Shown: piece after piece, positions 48,293 to 61,729 of the stretch
How the letters are laid out: each line of letters opens with the position of its first letter
How positions within the stretch are numbered: the stretch's first letter is position 1
Source of the DNA: Acanthornis magna
Taxonomy: Eukaryota; Chordata; Aves; Passeriformes; Acanthizidae
Direction of reading: 5' to 3'
NCBI GenBank assembly: GCA_036785705.1
Contig: JAWUZG010000004.1
Location: 10,140,501-10,204,500 of the forward strand
DNA: 64,000 nucleotides
Position numbers and translations under genes: made by a program
Notes under the pieces: generated by a model
The model's database searches: none
Told to the model about the DNA's origin: nothing
What the model saw: only the letters and a program-made list of their open reading frames with translations

Positions 48293-51200
48293 GCAAAGAC
48301 TACTTGACAGCTGAGACTTGATAGGAAAAGAAGGAATTGAAAAGGAGAAAAATTTCTTTTGCCACGGTTGGCTAAGGTGGGAACATTGTTTCTTGCTCCA
48401 GATGTTTGTGGAATGATAGAACTCAAGTGTTGAGATTGTTTGGAAACCCAGGACGATCACTTCCTTTACCATCTACTGTTATCAAGACATCAAACAGATG
48501 GGGTACAAATTAACTGGAATCTTCATTACATGCTCTGTTTCTTGTTTGTATCATCAGCCATTTAGCCATTGAGCTTCTTTTAGTGTCATTTTTCTTTCCC
48601 TATTCAATGATATTTACTTGCAAAATGACATTTACTTACAAAGTGACAGTCTTTTTCACCCTCAAGTGACATTTCTATGGCACACTGTGCAAATGTTTGG
48701 CAAAGATTTGCTGGATCGATTAGAAGAAACAAAGAAAAAACACACAACAGATGTTGATTTTCTTGTAGCTGTGACTATTGTTTTGAAAGACTGACACAGA
48801 ATTTTCAGGTTTTTCTGTCTTCTTGGCAGCAGTATAAAAAAGCTTTCCCAACTTCAACACACATACTTTCACCTTCGTTAAATTGACTCTGAAGACTCCT
48901 GATAAGGGAGGCTGTGTGTCATTATTCACAAGATGAGCTGTTCTGAAAACAGTAAAACCATTACAGGACAGTCATGCATCAATCATGGCATTAGATGAAC
49001 TAGCTTGCATTGACTTTACAAAAGTCTTTTCTCTAGCATTAGAGAAGCAAAGAGCCATTTCCCCCAACATTTCTTTTATTTAACTATTGCATTCATGTTT
49101 GAGAAATTTTCAGTAAAATCCCGAGCCTAGTGAATATTTTTACCTTAAAGTCTCAGTTTTGTATTCCTTTGGTAATTTTCTGAAGAAGTGGATACAACAA
49201 TGAAGAAATATGTTGATGATACATCACATGACCTTCAGGAACTGTCTGACATGTACTTTTAGAATTGTGCATTTTCTTATGCATTGCAGAAACAAGAAAG
49301 AATTCATCTGGTCTTGGCAAAAACTCAGTCATTAAAGACCCAGTGCTTTTGGCTGAATCTGTGGTTCACTGAATTTGGCACCACCGGCTCATAATCTTTA
49401 AGCTCAGTTTTAAAGGAAACAGTCAAAATGCATCAACTTGCCGTGCTGGTGTAGAAATTTTTAATAGAAGTAAAAATCTATGGCAATAAAAGGTGTCTGG
49501 AAATTCATGCTAAAATCAACACCAGAGGTCACATTTAATTGTCTAACTGCACTCATCTAGAATAATTTTATACAAGTGAAAATGTCTGGGACTTCTGCAC
49601 GGGATTTGAAATACACTGCACAGGTCCTTGTGGGGTGCACAAGGGCTTCTAGAGCAGTGACTGGATGCTAAAGAGAACTCTATGGTACCTCAAATTACTC
49701 TAAACTCTTTAAGTCTAAGATGCTCATTTTTCTTCTTGCTTGGGAATTTTTTTTAAATTTATTTTGGGTGGTTTTGTTTGGTTGGTTTTTGTTGTTTTTG
49801 TTATTTGTTTGGTTGTTTTTTGGGGGTTTTTTGTGAGAGAAAAATTCATTCCCTAGTGTTCTGCTTCAGATCAAATATGGGATCAGTTTTCACAATTGCA
49901 CTGAGAGGTTTTGTTCTTCAGTTCTCCCAGTTTCTTCTTTTTAATGAAGAGTTTCTAATCAGGTACTTCATGTGTTAAAAAATCACTACTTTGATAAAAA
50001 ACTGCTTCTCAGAAAAGGCAAGACAGATGCTAAAGAGAAGGGGCAGACTTAAATTAGTCAAGTCCCAGGCTGACCCCACCTAATGACCTTCACTTAGCAC
50101 CTTAAACTCAGAGGTTAACTGATCCACAGTTTTGAGTCAAGCTCTAATTTAGTTTTGGACTCTCCAGTGCCTCATGTGACACAGAAGTCAATGTAGCACA
50201 AGGCAGAGCTCAGCCTAAAGATATCCAGCTAAAAAGGTCCAAAGAGTAGAAATGACTATCTAAGATCTGCCTTGTCTCTTGTAAGGAAATCCGTCTTCAT
50301 TCACATTAAAAGGGGCCTTCAGTAAGAACAGCTCCTAGTTCAGCGCTTACATAGATGAATGAATTTAGCGTCTGCTGTACTTCCCAGAGCACAGCTTTCG
50401 TGTGCCCTAAAGCAGAGGTTCCATACAACAAGCAAGCTGTTGTACGTTGCTTGTTTCCCTTTCCTAATTGCAGTCAGGTATGGTCCTTCTGTCAGATGTA
50501 ATGATAGTTTAATTGAAGAAAATACAGCCTCTGAGACATGAGGGCAAGAAGATCTAACTGTTACTAAAATATGGCCATCCACAAGCAGATGGGATCTGCA
50601 GTAAGCTTTAAACACAAGTGATGAGAATAGGCATATTCACTTATTTAGAAACTGATAATTTCTGCAGTCATTCCAGGTGTTTTCCTGAGCTCATCAGTAT
50701 CATGTATGTTTGGTCTGAGCTGGGTTTCACACAGATATCCCTCATTCATGGACTGGTCTTGATTAAATGACATTTCCGATACTGAATTGTAGTGTAAAAT
50801 AACCTTTAATTCTGTCATCCTTATTACCAGGTCTTTAAAAAATATATGTCTCCTTATGTAACTGTATGTAATATATGCAATATAATAAATTTTTAGCAAT
50901 CTGATTCTTATTCTATGTTTTAGTTAATTTTATGGAATTTCTTAAATTCTGTTTATGGGTATTTGATTTTTCATTTTCCTTTACATGCTGGGATGAATGG
51001 ATATTGCTAAGTGTGGCCCTTTCTTCCCATAACCTCAGGATGGCTCTAAAAGTGTCCTTTTTATGAATGGAAAAGTGAATAAAAGGATGAAATTATGACT
51101 AAGAATAATGCTCTGAATTAGTACCATCCTGTGAGTATGATTCCATCTGAATTAATTTTTATGTTGAATATGAATTCATACAATGTATAACAGAAATTAA

Positions 51201-52059
51201 CAAATAATTTACACTATGAAAATGTCAGATTTTGAAATTAAGCACTCTAGGCTGGACAATGCTGAATAGGTTTTAAAAAAAATTTCTGTCCACACACTAA
51301 CACAATATTCACAGTCCTATCAGAATCAAACCATTACATTCTATATAATTTTTACCTTACACACCATGTAGAAATGTATTTTTAAAGTATTTTTATGGTA
51401 TATGAATATACAGACTTCCCATACTCATTTGTATTTTAAATAAAAAATATGAACATTTTTAATATGTTATGATCACATGTAAACTATACTTCTCAGACAG
51501 ATTGCCTCTGAGGAGCTGGGTACATTATTATGACATTATTTTATTTAATTAGCTCTACTTTTAAGGAATATTCTATAAGTGTTTCATCTTTCACCTCCAT
51601 TGTATTCCTCCCATGTGTTGTATATATTTATGCATATAGTAATAATCTCTGTATTACCATTCTAATAATGAAAAAAGGAAACCAGTTTAAATAAAATTAA
51701 ATTGCAATATATTTTATATCTACTTATAGGGATAAAATTATGTAATATTAAAGGTTATATTCAATATTTATGGATGGTAGTTACAGTTAATGATGAAATA
51801 TAGAATGATACATCATAAATGTTCATAAACCAGGAAAAACAGAGGATAGCATATAGGAAGGAAAACAAGAGAAAAAAATGCCCAGAAATAGCAGTCCTTA
51901 GCTTACTTATCATAATAAAACAAAAATAGTGAACAGAGGCTTCAATTAGTTGGATAATTAGATTCCCTAAGTCGGTATAGAAAAATAGACCATTTATTAA
52001 AAGGCCATCACAATAGGAATTACAAAGAGTAATGAATGTCCTTTGGGAAAAAAATATAT
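48293..52059. other. AT-rich unique DNA, nothing recognised
   Basis: A T/G-rich tract lies at 49747-49833. No transposon, exon or RNA gene was recognised. Confidence 0.5.
49747..49833 (+). repeat. T-rich/TG low-complexity tract
   Basis: Alternating T runs and GG (ggttttgtttggttgg), with the same character as 47232-47365. A 66-codon frame over it is compositional. Confidence 0.8.
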
Positions 52060-52930
52060 CTCTGAGTAATTAACGATGAAAAATATACTGGGGGGGAGAG
52101 AAAGAAAAATAATGAAAATAATAAAAATGTTTTGCAATGCAAAAAAATATGGAACAGCCTAATCAAGGTGCAAAGCATAAATTCCTGTAAAAGCAGGAAA
52201 AGGAGTGCTAGTTAATCTTGTATTGTGTAAGCAGATGGCAATGGTATAAGAGCTGCTAATGCAGTGAACCTTATTTCATTGTAAGCTCTGTACCAAGATC
52301 TGATGTGATGAGAAGCCCACGCAGATTTAGTAACCTCATGTAGTGGCATCTTCGGTCACATGAAGTTTCAGATACACAAATTACACAACTCTAAGGCTGC
52401 AATTAATCAATTCAGTTGTGCTGTGAGAGTTCCAGTCCATTCCTTTCCCTTTTTTTTTTTTTTTTGAATTTTTAATCTGTTTCATCTCAATTCTCTGAGC
52501 ACTGTTTAGGGCTGCTATCAGTGAAAGTTAAAGTATTAGCGTTAGCTGCAGTCTGTTAACAGGTGTTTATTTAGTTATGCCTTGGAGTGAAATATTTCTC
52601 CTGAGACTAGAGTTTGAAGGAACTCATTTGCTAGATAATTTTCTACAAGGGTGTATATTTTATTTTATTTCATTTTATTAATCTAATAGAAACTAGATCT
52701 AGGTTGTAATGACCTTGAATTAAGTAACACTCGGGCAAAGGCAGAGTCTGTGTTAATACTACACAGATAAGAGATTGACAGCCGTAGAAAAAAATTGTCA
52801 AAACATTTCCGGTCAGTGCTCCAAGTCACGTGATTAAATGCTGGACTTTTTTCTTAGACAGAGATTGATTTAGCAGTCAAACTGTGTACACTGCACTTCC
52901 ATTTTTATACTTTTTTTTAGCTTAACTCCA
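52060..52930. promoter_or_regulatory. Candidate conserved non-coding block
   Basis: The block lacks recognisable repeats apart from a T run at 52450-52465. It holds about nine CpGs in roughly 900 bp, more than its flanks. It contains binding-site-like words, including the E-box/bHLH-type palindrome tcacgtga (about 52827), the Cdx/Hox-type ttttatttta area (about 52660) and several ATTA cores. Conservation is inferred from composition only. Confidence 0.25.
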
Positions 52931-53271
52931 AGGCAACTATTTGTTTCTGTGAACATTTACAGGATGGTCTTTTTCGCTTTTTTTTAATCCTTTCAAATTG
53001 ACACTTGAGAACCTCTCAGGCACTCATGTAATTGTTGAGGACATGGTAAATTCACAATAAACAAATGTCTTGAGAGATGACAAAAGAAAAGAGGAAGAAA
53101 TAAAAGTCATCAACTCAGGAAAAAATTGTTGCATGCGTTAAACATTGAAAAGTACCACCAAAGTAGCTTTTCTATGTGATACTAAATAATCATTTGGCAC
53201 TCAAATTTTCTTGAAATTCCCTTTGAAATTTTTTTTCCTCTGATCATTATATATTTTTTTGTTTATTTCAG

Positions 53272-53466
53272 TTTGGTTCTGTGCCCCAACACACTCCAGC
53301 TAAACAGAATGCCCCGGGCTCTAGAAGTATTTGGAAACAAGTTTGGAACAAAGACTTGACACAAATATTGCACAAGTTAAGTATAACTAGTTGGAAAGTC
53401 TTTCGGGAAAATCTGGACACTACCACTTCTTATCTTGGCAGAATTTTTGAAAGGAACAGACTCTGA
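53272..53466 (+). CDS. Possible terminal coding exon, gene unknown
   Basis: A long pyrimidine tract (about 53229-53268) ends in the strong acceptor tttgtttatttcag at 53271. From 53272 the frame is open for 64 codons to TGA at 53467-53469. The peptide has a believable soluble-protein composition with several tryptophans and mixed charge (for example IWKQVWNKDLTQILHKLS and a C-terminal YLGRIFERNRL). CpGs at 53314 and 53404 are retained. There is no internal ATG in the frame before the stop, so the frame would need an upstream exon ending in phase 0. The possible exon at 44286-44351 ends with two extra bases, so joining the two would instead use another frame that stops after about 29 codons. 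I recognise no family. A lncRNA exon or a chance frame remain possible. Confidence 0.25.
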   Translation, partial: FGSVPQHTPAKQNAPGSRSIWKQVWNKDLTQILHKLSITSWKVFRENLDTTTSYLGRIFERNRL

Positions 53467-56400
53467 GTGCTGTACTTCTGGCTCCCTGTTCTGGATGCAT
53501 GATAACACAATTACAGGATAAGATTTTTTAATTCCAAATTAACTGCGGTTTGGAGCACATGCCTCTGGATAATGAACTTCGTGCTCCAGGAACAAAGTTT
53601 CTGAAGGAGGAGTTTTAATGTGCTTAAATATGTCCTTGCTAGGACTTAGATGAATTCATAACATTAGAACACAAATTGTAATAGCAGATGACTTACAAAA
53701 CCTGAAATGTTATTTCTAAGCCTAAATTCAGGACTGCAATCTATAAATGCTACCTACCTAGACTTCACAGACACCTGGTATGCCCTAGTTGAGTAAGATT
53801 TCTGCCAAAACCTTCCCTGAGGGCTGAAATTTGAACTACTGTGCATTTCAAGTGTAGTCTTCAACTTTACTGTGTTGCTCTCTTCAACCAAAGATTATTG
53901 AATTAAAAGAAAATTAGCTTATAACTACGTTTTTCTTGAATGTTGCCTTTTTTATCCAATGCTTTTCCAATGCGTAACAAAGCAGGTGATGATGCAGGCT
54001 AACCTAACTGGAATACAAGCTTCTATCCTGCAGTACTGCCTTCATTCACAGTGGCCTGAAGTCATGAGAACTGTTTCTGTTTCATGTAGTGAGTTTGATT
54101 TAGATAATAGATCAGTAGCAACTGTTTTAATTCAGATCCAACAAAGCTTTAGAGTGATTTCTTTTTATCATATATTATATGGGCTATTGCTATCACATGT
54201 ATAGTTCTTTGGCTATAGTATTATCTTGTTTCTCATATATATGCCTACAAATCATACTGCTTATATCAATACATTCTCTTTTCTTCATAATCTCCTTGTG
54301 ATGGTTTTTGTTTGTATCAGTGCTGAATAACACAGAAAAAAAATAGAAAGTGTAAGCGAATAGCCCAAAGGACTTGCAAATTGGTGCAAAAGCAGCTTTT
54401 CAGGTGCTGGTTAAAATGCTTAAAATTACCTAAAACCTCAACATCAAACTAGAAATTAGACATGAACCTGTGGAAAACCTAAATTATTCTGGATCAGCAG
54501 CTGAAGACCAGACCAATGACATTGGAAATGGCATTAGACACATATTGCTGAAACACTGTCTGTGTGAAAGAAACAGCTGTGTGTGCCCTATGCATTATCT
54601 CTGTATTGAGGTACTAAAATATAAAGAGGATGTATGACAGCTCCCTCTGATTAGAAATGATATTACTCAGAATATGTTAAGAGCCAGTGAGGAACAATGT
54701 AACTAATCTGGTTCCATTTTAAGGATGACTTTTTAGTAAGTGCAGAAAATTTAAGACTCCCAAAACAAGGCTGCTTTAGAATAGAGTGGCATGATAAAGA
54801 ACACCATTGCCCAGACACTACAGTGATACAGTAGCAAAAACATTTTATTTCTAATAATTGTGAGATGAAAAATATCTTTTATCTGAGAGTGCATGCATTT
54901 ATGCCTATTCTCTACTTATTTAAATTACAGAGATTTCTCAGCATTGCCTACTTTGTGGTGCTGGTTTTGATCTACAAATCTTTTTATTTTTTGTCATGTG
55001 TGTGATATTACATCCATAGTGGTCAGGCTAAACACTTAATGGGCCTTTTTTACTGCTATTGCAAAAAGAACTTTTAAAAGGAAGCCCCAAAATATACAAG
55101 ACCTTAATGAGATCTAGAAACAGACCTTAGACCTTGCAGAATTACCAGTTTGTCATGGGTCATCATACAGAACAAATAATTATTGAATGGACTTAGCTTT
55201 TAAATAATACTCAGAATTTGTTTTTATGCTTTCTGTGAATGTAGCACCAAAATTTCTCTCACAGAGAGACATTCATAGAAATTAGGCCCTTTATATATGC
55301 ACAAAGGCATTAGACAAATAAAATAGTAAAATTATGAACCCTTGATGGATAGGCTGTAAACAGAGATAAGAGTTAAATTTGCAAGTATCAGCTTGACTAT
55401 ACTCATCTGGACAATTTTTATTCAATTTAGTAGAGTTAAAAAACACTGATAAGGCTGTGTGACTCATTCCATATCTTTAAAAGGCCCAAGATAACATCTC
55501 TGAGGGTTAATGATCTTCTTTAAAATAAATTTAATTTAAGATTTTTAAAGATAATCCTAATCTCTAGGTCTGCCTGTCATATGCTAGGCACCATAAATGG
55601 CATATCTGCATCTGACACCAATTTTCAGATTGTAATGCACTTGTTCACGATTTTTGCAAACCACGTTTAAAGTATTCTATGAGAAGAATATTAAAAAAAC
55701 ACAAATCAGACTCCCAGCAGGCTTAAAATGACCCATATACACTCAGAAAAACATTGGAGTGAACCACTCTTTGCCTTGCCTTCATGTCCACCAAAAGCAA
55801 TCTTGTTTTTGGTGTAACACATGCTACACACTTGTTGCAGGTTTCCCCAAATCAACCCGTATGTATTGAAGGGACACTGAGCACCTGCTGAAGGGAAGGG
55901 CTGACCAAGGAACACCCAGTGAACTCACCAGTCAGTGCTTATCAGCAATTGTGAAAGGTCCCCCTCACATGGAGGATGAAAAGCCACTGTGACAGCCTCA
56001 AGCAGATGCCGCAAAAGGTGTACACCATAACAGGAATGAACTCATATGGATCACTTTATCTGTACTTATAATATATTACAAATAAACAATGCTATTTTTT
56101 GATTGCCTTGTTTCTATGTGTTGTTAGGTCAAGGCCACCTTAGTCCATTTTCCTGTCTTCAATCCACCACCTATCAGGCAAGACAAATTTCAGTTGTCCA
56201 GTCAGGGGGCTTGTCATGCCTCCCTCGGTATTGATCCTTATTTCTCCTCTCTTACAGTTTTGACATTTGTCACCTCACCTGCTCTTTCTCCCTACATTTT
56301 TTCTTTTTCTTTTGTTTTTTTTTTTCTTTTTGTGCTATTTGAATAGACTTACTTTCATCTGTCTTAACACTGTGTTAGACAATAGAAATCACTCTGAATT

Positions 56401-56977
56401 TTTCCAGGGACAGCTGTTCTTTCCAGGCCTTTCTTTGACCTCTTTTCAAAAACTGAAACCACGCAAAGGCAAACCAGAAGCCACCAGTGGGTACCAATCT
56501 GTCTCCCAAAGTGGGGAACAGAGAGAATGTGAATGTAAGGGTTGTAAGAGAGTGTCTACACGACATTTAGGTATTTTCTCTAAGAAGCAAGTGGTTGGAT
56601 TTCTGGGCAAGAGTGTGGCCCATGAAAAATCTTTCTGTTGTGAAGTAGCCAGTAAGACAGAAAGGAGGTAAAATACTGAAATAAATTGTATGTATGTATA
56701 TATATATTTAATCCAACAATTTCCAACCAGATAAGAAGACTACTTCAGATTCACAAATGCAGGCATCTACAGTATAGGGACCGTTATAAAAGTTATGTAT
56801 CTAAATTCCTATTATAGTCAGCCAATACAGCTAAGAAAGCTTAAAAAGTGGTATCTTCTGAATGCAGACACCAGAGATGCCATTCAGTTGCTTTGATTTA
56901 ATTGTCTACCATCATTTCAGAAGTCCTAAGATATTTTTGTATGTCTTTAGTTGTTGGTTCAGAAAAGCACAGCTCTC

Positions 56978-57020
56978 TTGTCAAATATCTATGTCAAATA
57001 TCGCTATGTCAAATATCATA
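56978..57020 (+). repeat. Three-copy tandem word (tatgtcaaatatc)
   Basis: The word tgtcaaatatc is present three times with 2-4 bp spacers. It is a small tandem expansion. Confidence 0.8.
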
Positions 57021-58629
57021 GCCCTATGCAGCTGTTTGGGTACCCTAGCATGTCTCAAAAGTCATTCCATGACCATTTTCAGGCATCTGAATCAGTCTAT
57101 ATACTTTATATAATTTAAATATAATTAAATTTACATTTTGTAATTTAAATTCTAAAAAGCACAAGATGGGATACTGCGCAACTGTCATGGCTTAAGAAAA
57201 ATTGGTACAAAGATTCACTATTCTGACCAGGGATCTTTATGTTTAGCTAAGATTAACAAAATTCTAAAGGGGTTTGTCATCTAGATTGTTTAGTTGAGTA
57301 CATAGAATTAAAAAAAATTCTCCAACAAGCTGAAGAACTAGATAAAGCACAGTGCCCCATAGCCAACGTGATTGCATACACACCTAGCACACACCTAAGC
57401 AGGAAAAGCAAACAGAGCCATGAAAAAGAACTAAATGCTTTCAAGTAAGTTGCCTCCCATCTAAAAGTGAGAATCAGTGTATCTCTGGCATGGCTGTGGC
57501 CATCTGTTTGTACCAAAATAACCATATCCTTAGAAACAGAAAAGGACTGGTCAGAATAAGAGGTATTTGGAAGAAAATAATGTTGAAGCTTGTTTTGTTT
57601 TGTTTTAGATTTGGTTTATTTTTTTAAATGTTTATGAGAATGTTAGACCAGGGGTTGCCACTGTCATGAAAAGAGGACACTTGCTTTAATAGTCACGCAA
57701 TATTTTTCTCTAAATGCATTATGAATGATAAAATAAACCAAGCTTTTTTTTATCTTCCAAAAGGATTTTAGATATTCATAGTCAAGTGTAGGCTGTTTCT
57801 GCAAAGGCGGGTACAACAAGTTAATGGATAATAAAGTGCCTCTCACTGGCAAGTATTGTTGACATATTTATTTTTCTTTCTAATTTAATCCTTGGATTTG
57901 ATTAGTATTCTAGATATAGCTAAGGGTTAAAACTAGGTTATGAGTAATAAATTATGTACTTGATTAGATTCTGTGTATTCTTTTGTTTCTTGGTTTTATG
58001 TGTTTCTCCTTTGCCACAGTTCATATTTGACCATAGGGCTTTATAAGATTTCTCTTTTTTCCCTCCTTCCCCTCCTTTTCTTTTTTCTTTTTTTTCTTAA
58101 ACTTCCTTCATTTCTAAATAATGTAAGTATTCTGGCATGTACCATCTTTGACAAGTCAGAATGATTATTTCTAGAGTACTGTCAGGTTAGATAAGCTTTC
58201 CATCTTGTGCTAAATTCTGTATTGGAGTGCTTAATTCTAACACAACCTTCCACAGTCTGACAGCATGACACTAGGAATCTACAGATACATGGAGGAAGTA
58301 CATCTGGAAATTGAATGATTCATTGAACTTTTGGAATATGCCTTTTCTATAAGTTTCAAAATTTATTAGAAAAATTCATGTTAAATAATAGTATAAGGTT
58401 TCATAGTATGAAGAATTTTTCTGGTGAAAAATATAGATATGATAGATACGGATATATGTGTAAGTCTGAATGTATATATGTGTGTATACATATCTATATT
58501 TATAACTGTGTAAGCACAGACATAGCAACATGTAAGCATTAAAGAGATATATATGCTTATAGTAAGATTATTTTTTCAAATAGGTTCAAAAAGGGGTTTA
58601 CTATAAATGTTTTTCTGTTTATTTTTTCT

Positions 58630-58655
58630 TTTATTATTATTATTATTATTATTAT
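58630..58655 (+). repeat. (TTA)n microsatellite
   Basis: About eight tta units ending in atcatta, next to a T-rich stretch. Confidence 0.9.
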
Positions 58656-61181
58656 CATTAAAATTTCCTTATTGACTTCCTGTTGCCATTGATTCTAGAG
58701 TTTTATTTTATACATATGTTTACCTTTCTTTTTAGTATGTTTGTCAGGTGTTGAAGGACAGTTTTATTGTGGTGTAGATATGGAAATTCATGTGGCATAT
58801 CCCTATACCCAGAAAGAAAATTTAACCACAAATGTATGGAATTCATGGCAGAAGTAGCAATTCACCTAACTCCACATTTATGAATAACTGAAAAGAGGTG
58901 ACTGTGTCACAACACCTTTTTCTAAATACTTTGTACTATTCTACAACCTTATTAATAAATTATTTCTGAAGAAAAAAAGTGAAAGATTTGAAGCAAGAGG
59001 GGAAAACTTACTGAGGTTTTAAGAACTGATTTAAAGCAAGTGACTCAAGATGACCAAGTTTTTAAGCCTTAAAAGACTGGCAGATGACATTCCATTAATA
59101 TCTAATATGAGAAAACATGAGGAAAATATTTCTAAGATTCAGTAGCAAGAAATAAATCTAGAAACTTTAGAATTTAGAACAGAACTACAACACAGTTGCT
59201 TAATAATTATGGTTTTTAATCATCATTGGATATGCAGGATTCTCTCTCACTTGAAGTCTTTAACCTAAGAAAGACAGTTTTTTCACTGAAAGTTCTCTGT
59301 TTCATCACAAAGCTATGAACTTGACAGAGGAACTTTCAGGTGAAATTCCAATGGGCTTGGTTGTAGAAGAAATCAGAATAAATTAAGACAATTATTCCTT
59401 CTGGTTCTTGGGGTTTTTTTATATCTATCCTTGGGAGAGGAAGATGGCATTAATATTCTACTTTGCTAATGCCTCACCATGTACTTTTTGGCATGTCATT
59501 GCCAGAGAGTGAATCAGGCAAAAACTTAGGAGAAAAGAAAATGAGACAAAAAGGAATTGGAAATTGTCTTTGTTTTGTGTTTGTAGATTTCTGTGAAACA
59601 AGACAATGAACTAAAATGCATTTAGGAAAAAAACAGGTACTGTTGATTTCACCTGTCTTGCCACAAAATAGATTAGGATGTTTTTTGTTGCTTGACACAA
59701 AGATGAATGTATACGATAACCTTGAAAGAATAAATTTTTACAGTGTTGCCTATGCTATTGTAATTCTTTTAGTCTTGAACAATTTAAAAATTAATCCTCC
59801 CTTCCATCTTCCATACCCACCCATGTATTATACATGCCTCAGCCTTGATAAATTCCTAATTTCTTGATGGACAGTGAGAGATACCCTAGCAAATTTCCAT
59901 CTAGTGGTGTGCAATGGAGAATTATGTAGGGCTCTGATTTGTAGCTTTAATCAATTGCTCTGTCAGGGAAATGTTTCAATTAATATGATTATATATATAT
60001 ATAAATGTAGGTAGAGGTACCCTGCTAGGAATACAGAACAGCATTTCTCACACTGAATGAGACTGAAATTCCAAAAGGCATGTTTTATGTCTCAAAGAAA
60101 AGTTAATTTCTTGCAGTTAAGAACAAGAATGTTGCTAGTAAAATGCAAACCTAAACCTAGCAATTATTTTGCAAGTACAACATTTCTACTGATGGATATC
60201 AAAATGTTGGAGGAGATAATCACACATTCATCTAATATATCTTAAATATTTTTTCCTTTGTCACTGTATTTGTCCTGATCTTTTCATTTTTTAGCCCACA
60301 ATTACTTTGTTATCATATTTTACATACTATTAAACTTCTACTCAAGTGGAGGATAAAACTTGTAATTTCAAAGAAGTCCATACATTTTCTTGTTCCCCTG
60401 TCACAGAATATTAATTGTTGTTATTTAAAGGTATTTTAAAAAATTCAGCATGGCTGATATTGCAAATTGCAGCATTTATAACATGGAAATTGTCTTAGTA
60501 TTTAGATAGATATTTTTCATTAAAATTACAATCTATTATTTATGCTACTAATAAATAGGTCTAACGAGTGTATCTTCTTGAAAATATCAATGCCTTTATC
60601 TAATAAAGGGTGTGACAATTCTGAAAATTCTGTTTTGAAGTATCCAACTTTATTCCGAAGCAGGACGCAGAATCTCTGATTTAGGTTTCTAAATAGCTAC
60701 GCAGAGTACCAGGACAGCCAGGTACCACAAAATGGAATGTAGAAACCAATATTCAGGAAAGAAAATATAGAGGCAGAGCTGTATCTCCTCCTAAGTTGTA
60801 CCAACAGAACTGCTGCTTGGAAGCGACAGTCTGGAACTGTTCTGGGGAAAGGAGACCAAAAGGCAATTCTTTCCTTCTTTGAAAGGAAATATAACCTGCA
60901 TTAAATTCTGCTCACTGGGAAAATTTCCTAAGTTTTGATGAGAACAAGCATTGATACCATCTTCATTTTGTCCAGCCTTGATGTGCGATTTGTAGGTTCT
61001 GAATGATACTAGGCTTTAATCTATCCAGGCTCATAAATCTGAGATGTAGACAGCTTAGCACTGCAGGTAACCATCAGTAACGAAAGGAAAGTACTAATAT
61101 AGGTTAAGTGACACTGAGTTGAAAGGACAGATGCCCAGGAAGCAACAAATTTAGCCTGTCATGTGTGCTGAATTCCCACTC

Positions 61182-61248
61182 CAAGGACTATGGTTCCTTG
61201 TTGCCTCTAAGGCAACATAGGGAAAATATGAAAACATATATGTTTTCA
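61182..61248. repeat. Cluster of adjacent hairpins and a 20-bp palindrome
   Basis: The arms tgttgcct (61199-61206) and aggcaaca (61210-61217) pair around cta. The outer words ctatg (61188-61192) and catag (61216-61220) also pair, so the full 3' arm aggcaacatag matches a 5' arm interrupted by about seven bases. Immediately after, 61229-61248 is a perfect 20-bp palindrome centred on atat. No coding context is present. Confidence 0.7.
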
Positions 61249-61729
61249 CCTTTTATGGGTATCAATCACTTTGTTCAGTGAATTGGAAAATATTTTTGAA
61301 GAACACAAACTATTGCTCTTCAATATAAATAACAAGGACAGTAAAAATATATTTTAAAATACTGCATATATTAGAAACTAATTGCACCAGGATATCACTA
61401 ACCACAGTTAATTGCCATTGAAGAATGTAGATTGCCATTTTGCTGTTTGCATAATGAAAGTTTAAACTCCTTGAATTCCGTTTGTTCTTTGTAACCATGA
61501 CTTGGTATTTATAATATTTTAAGATATCATGCTTTTTTTCATGGTGTTTAAATGCTTAGGGGGAAAACCCCTTAGACCTCAATATTGTAATTTGGAGACT
61601 GTAGTTTCTAATGAGAGTTTTTCAGTTTGACTCTTTAGGCATTTCGTGTTCATTATCTCATCTGTGACCTTCAAACATTGTGGAAGGAGATAGTGAGATT
61701 TTAAGATTTCTATTTTTAGCACGTTTGTT

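Larger units (their letters stand above)
53470..61729. other. AT-rich unique DNA with minor repeats
   Basis: This stretch contains a three-copy tcaaatatc word (56978-57020), T-rich runs (56316-56327, 58078-58097), a TTA microsatellite (58630-58655), an AT run (59988-60003) and a hairpin cluster at 61182-61248. An 81-codon frame at 53959-54204 has no splice signals or recognisable family. No transposon was recognised in more than 8 kb. Confidence 0.5.

Noticed and set aside
53959..54204. 81-codon frame downstream of the possible terminal exon
   Set aside because: No acceptor or start context and no family recognised. It may be 3' untranslated sequence if the upstream exon is real.
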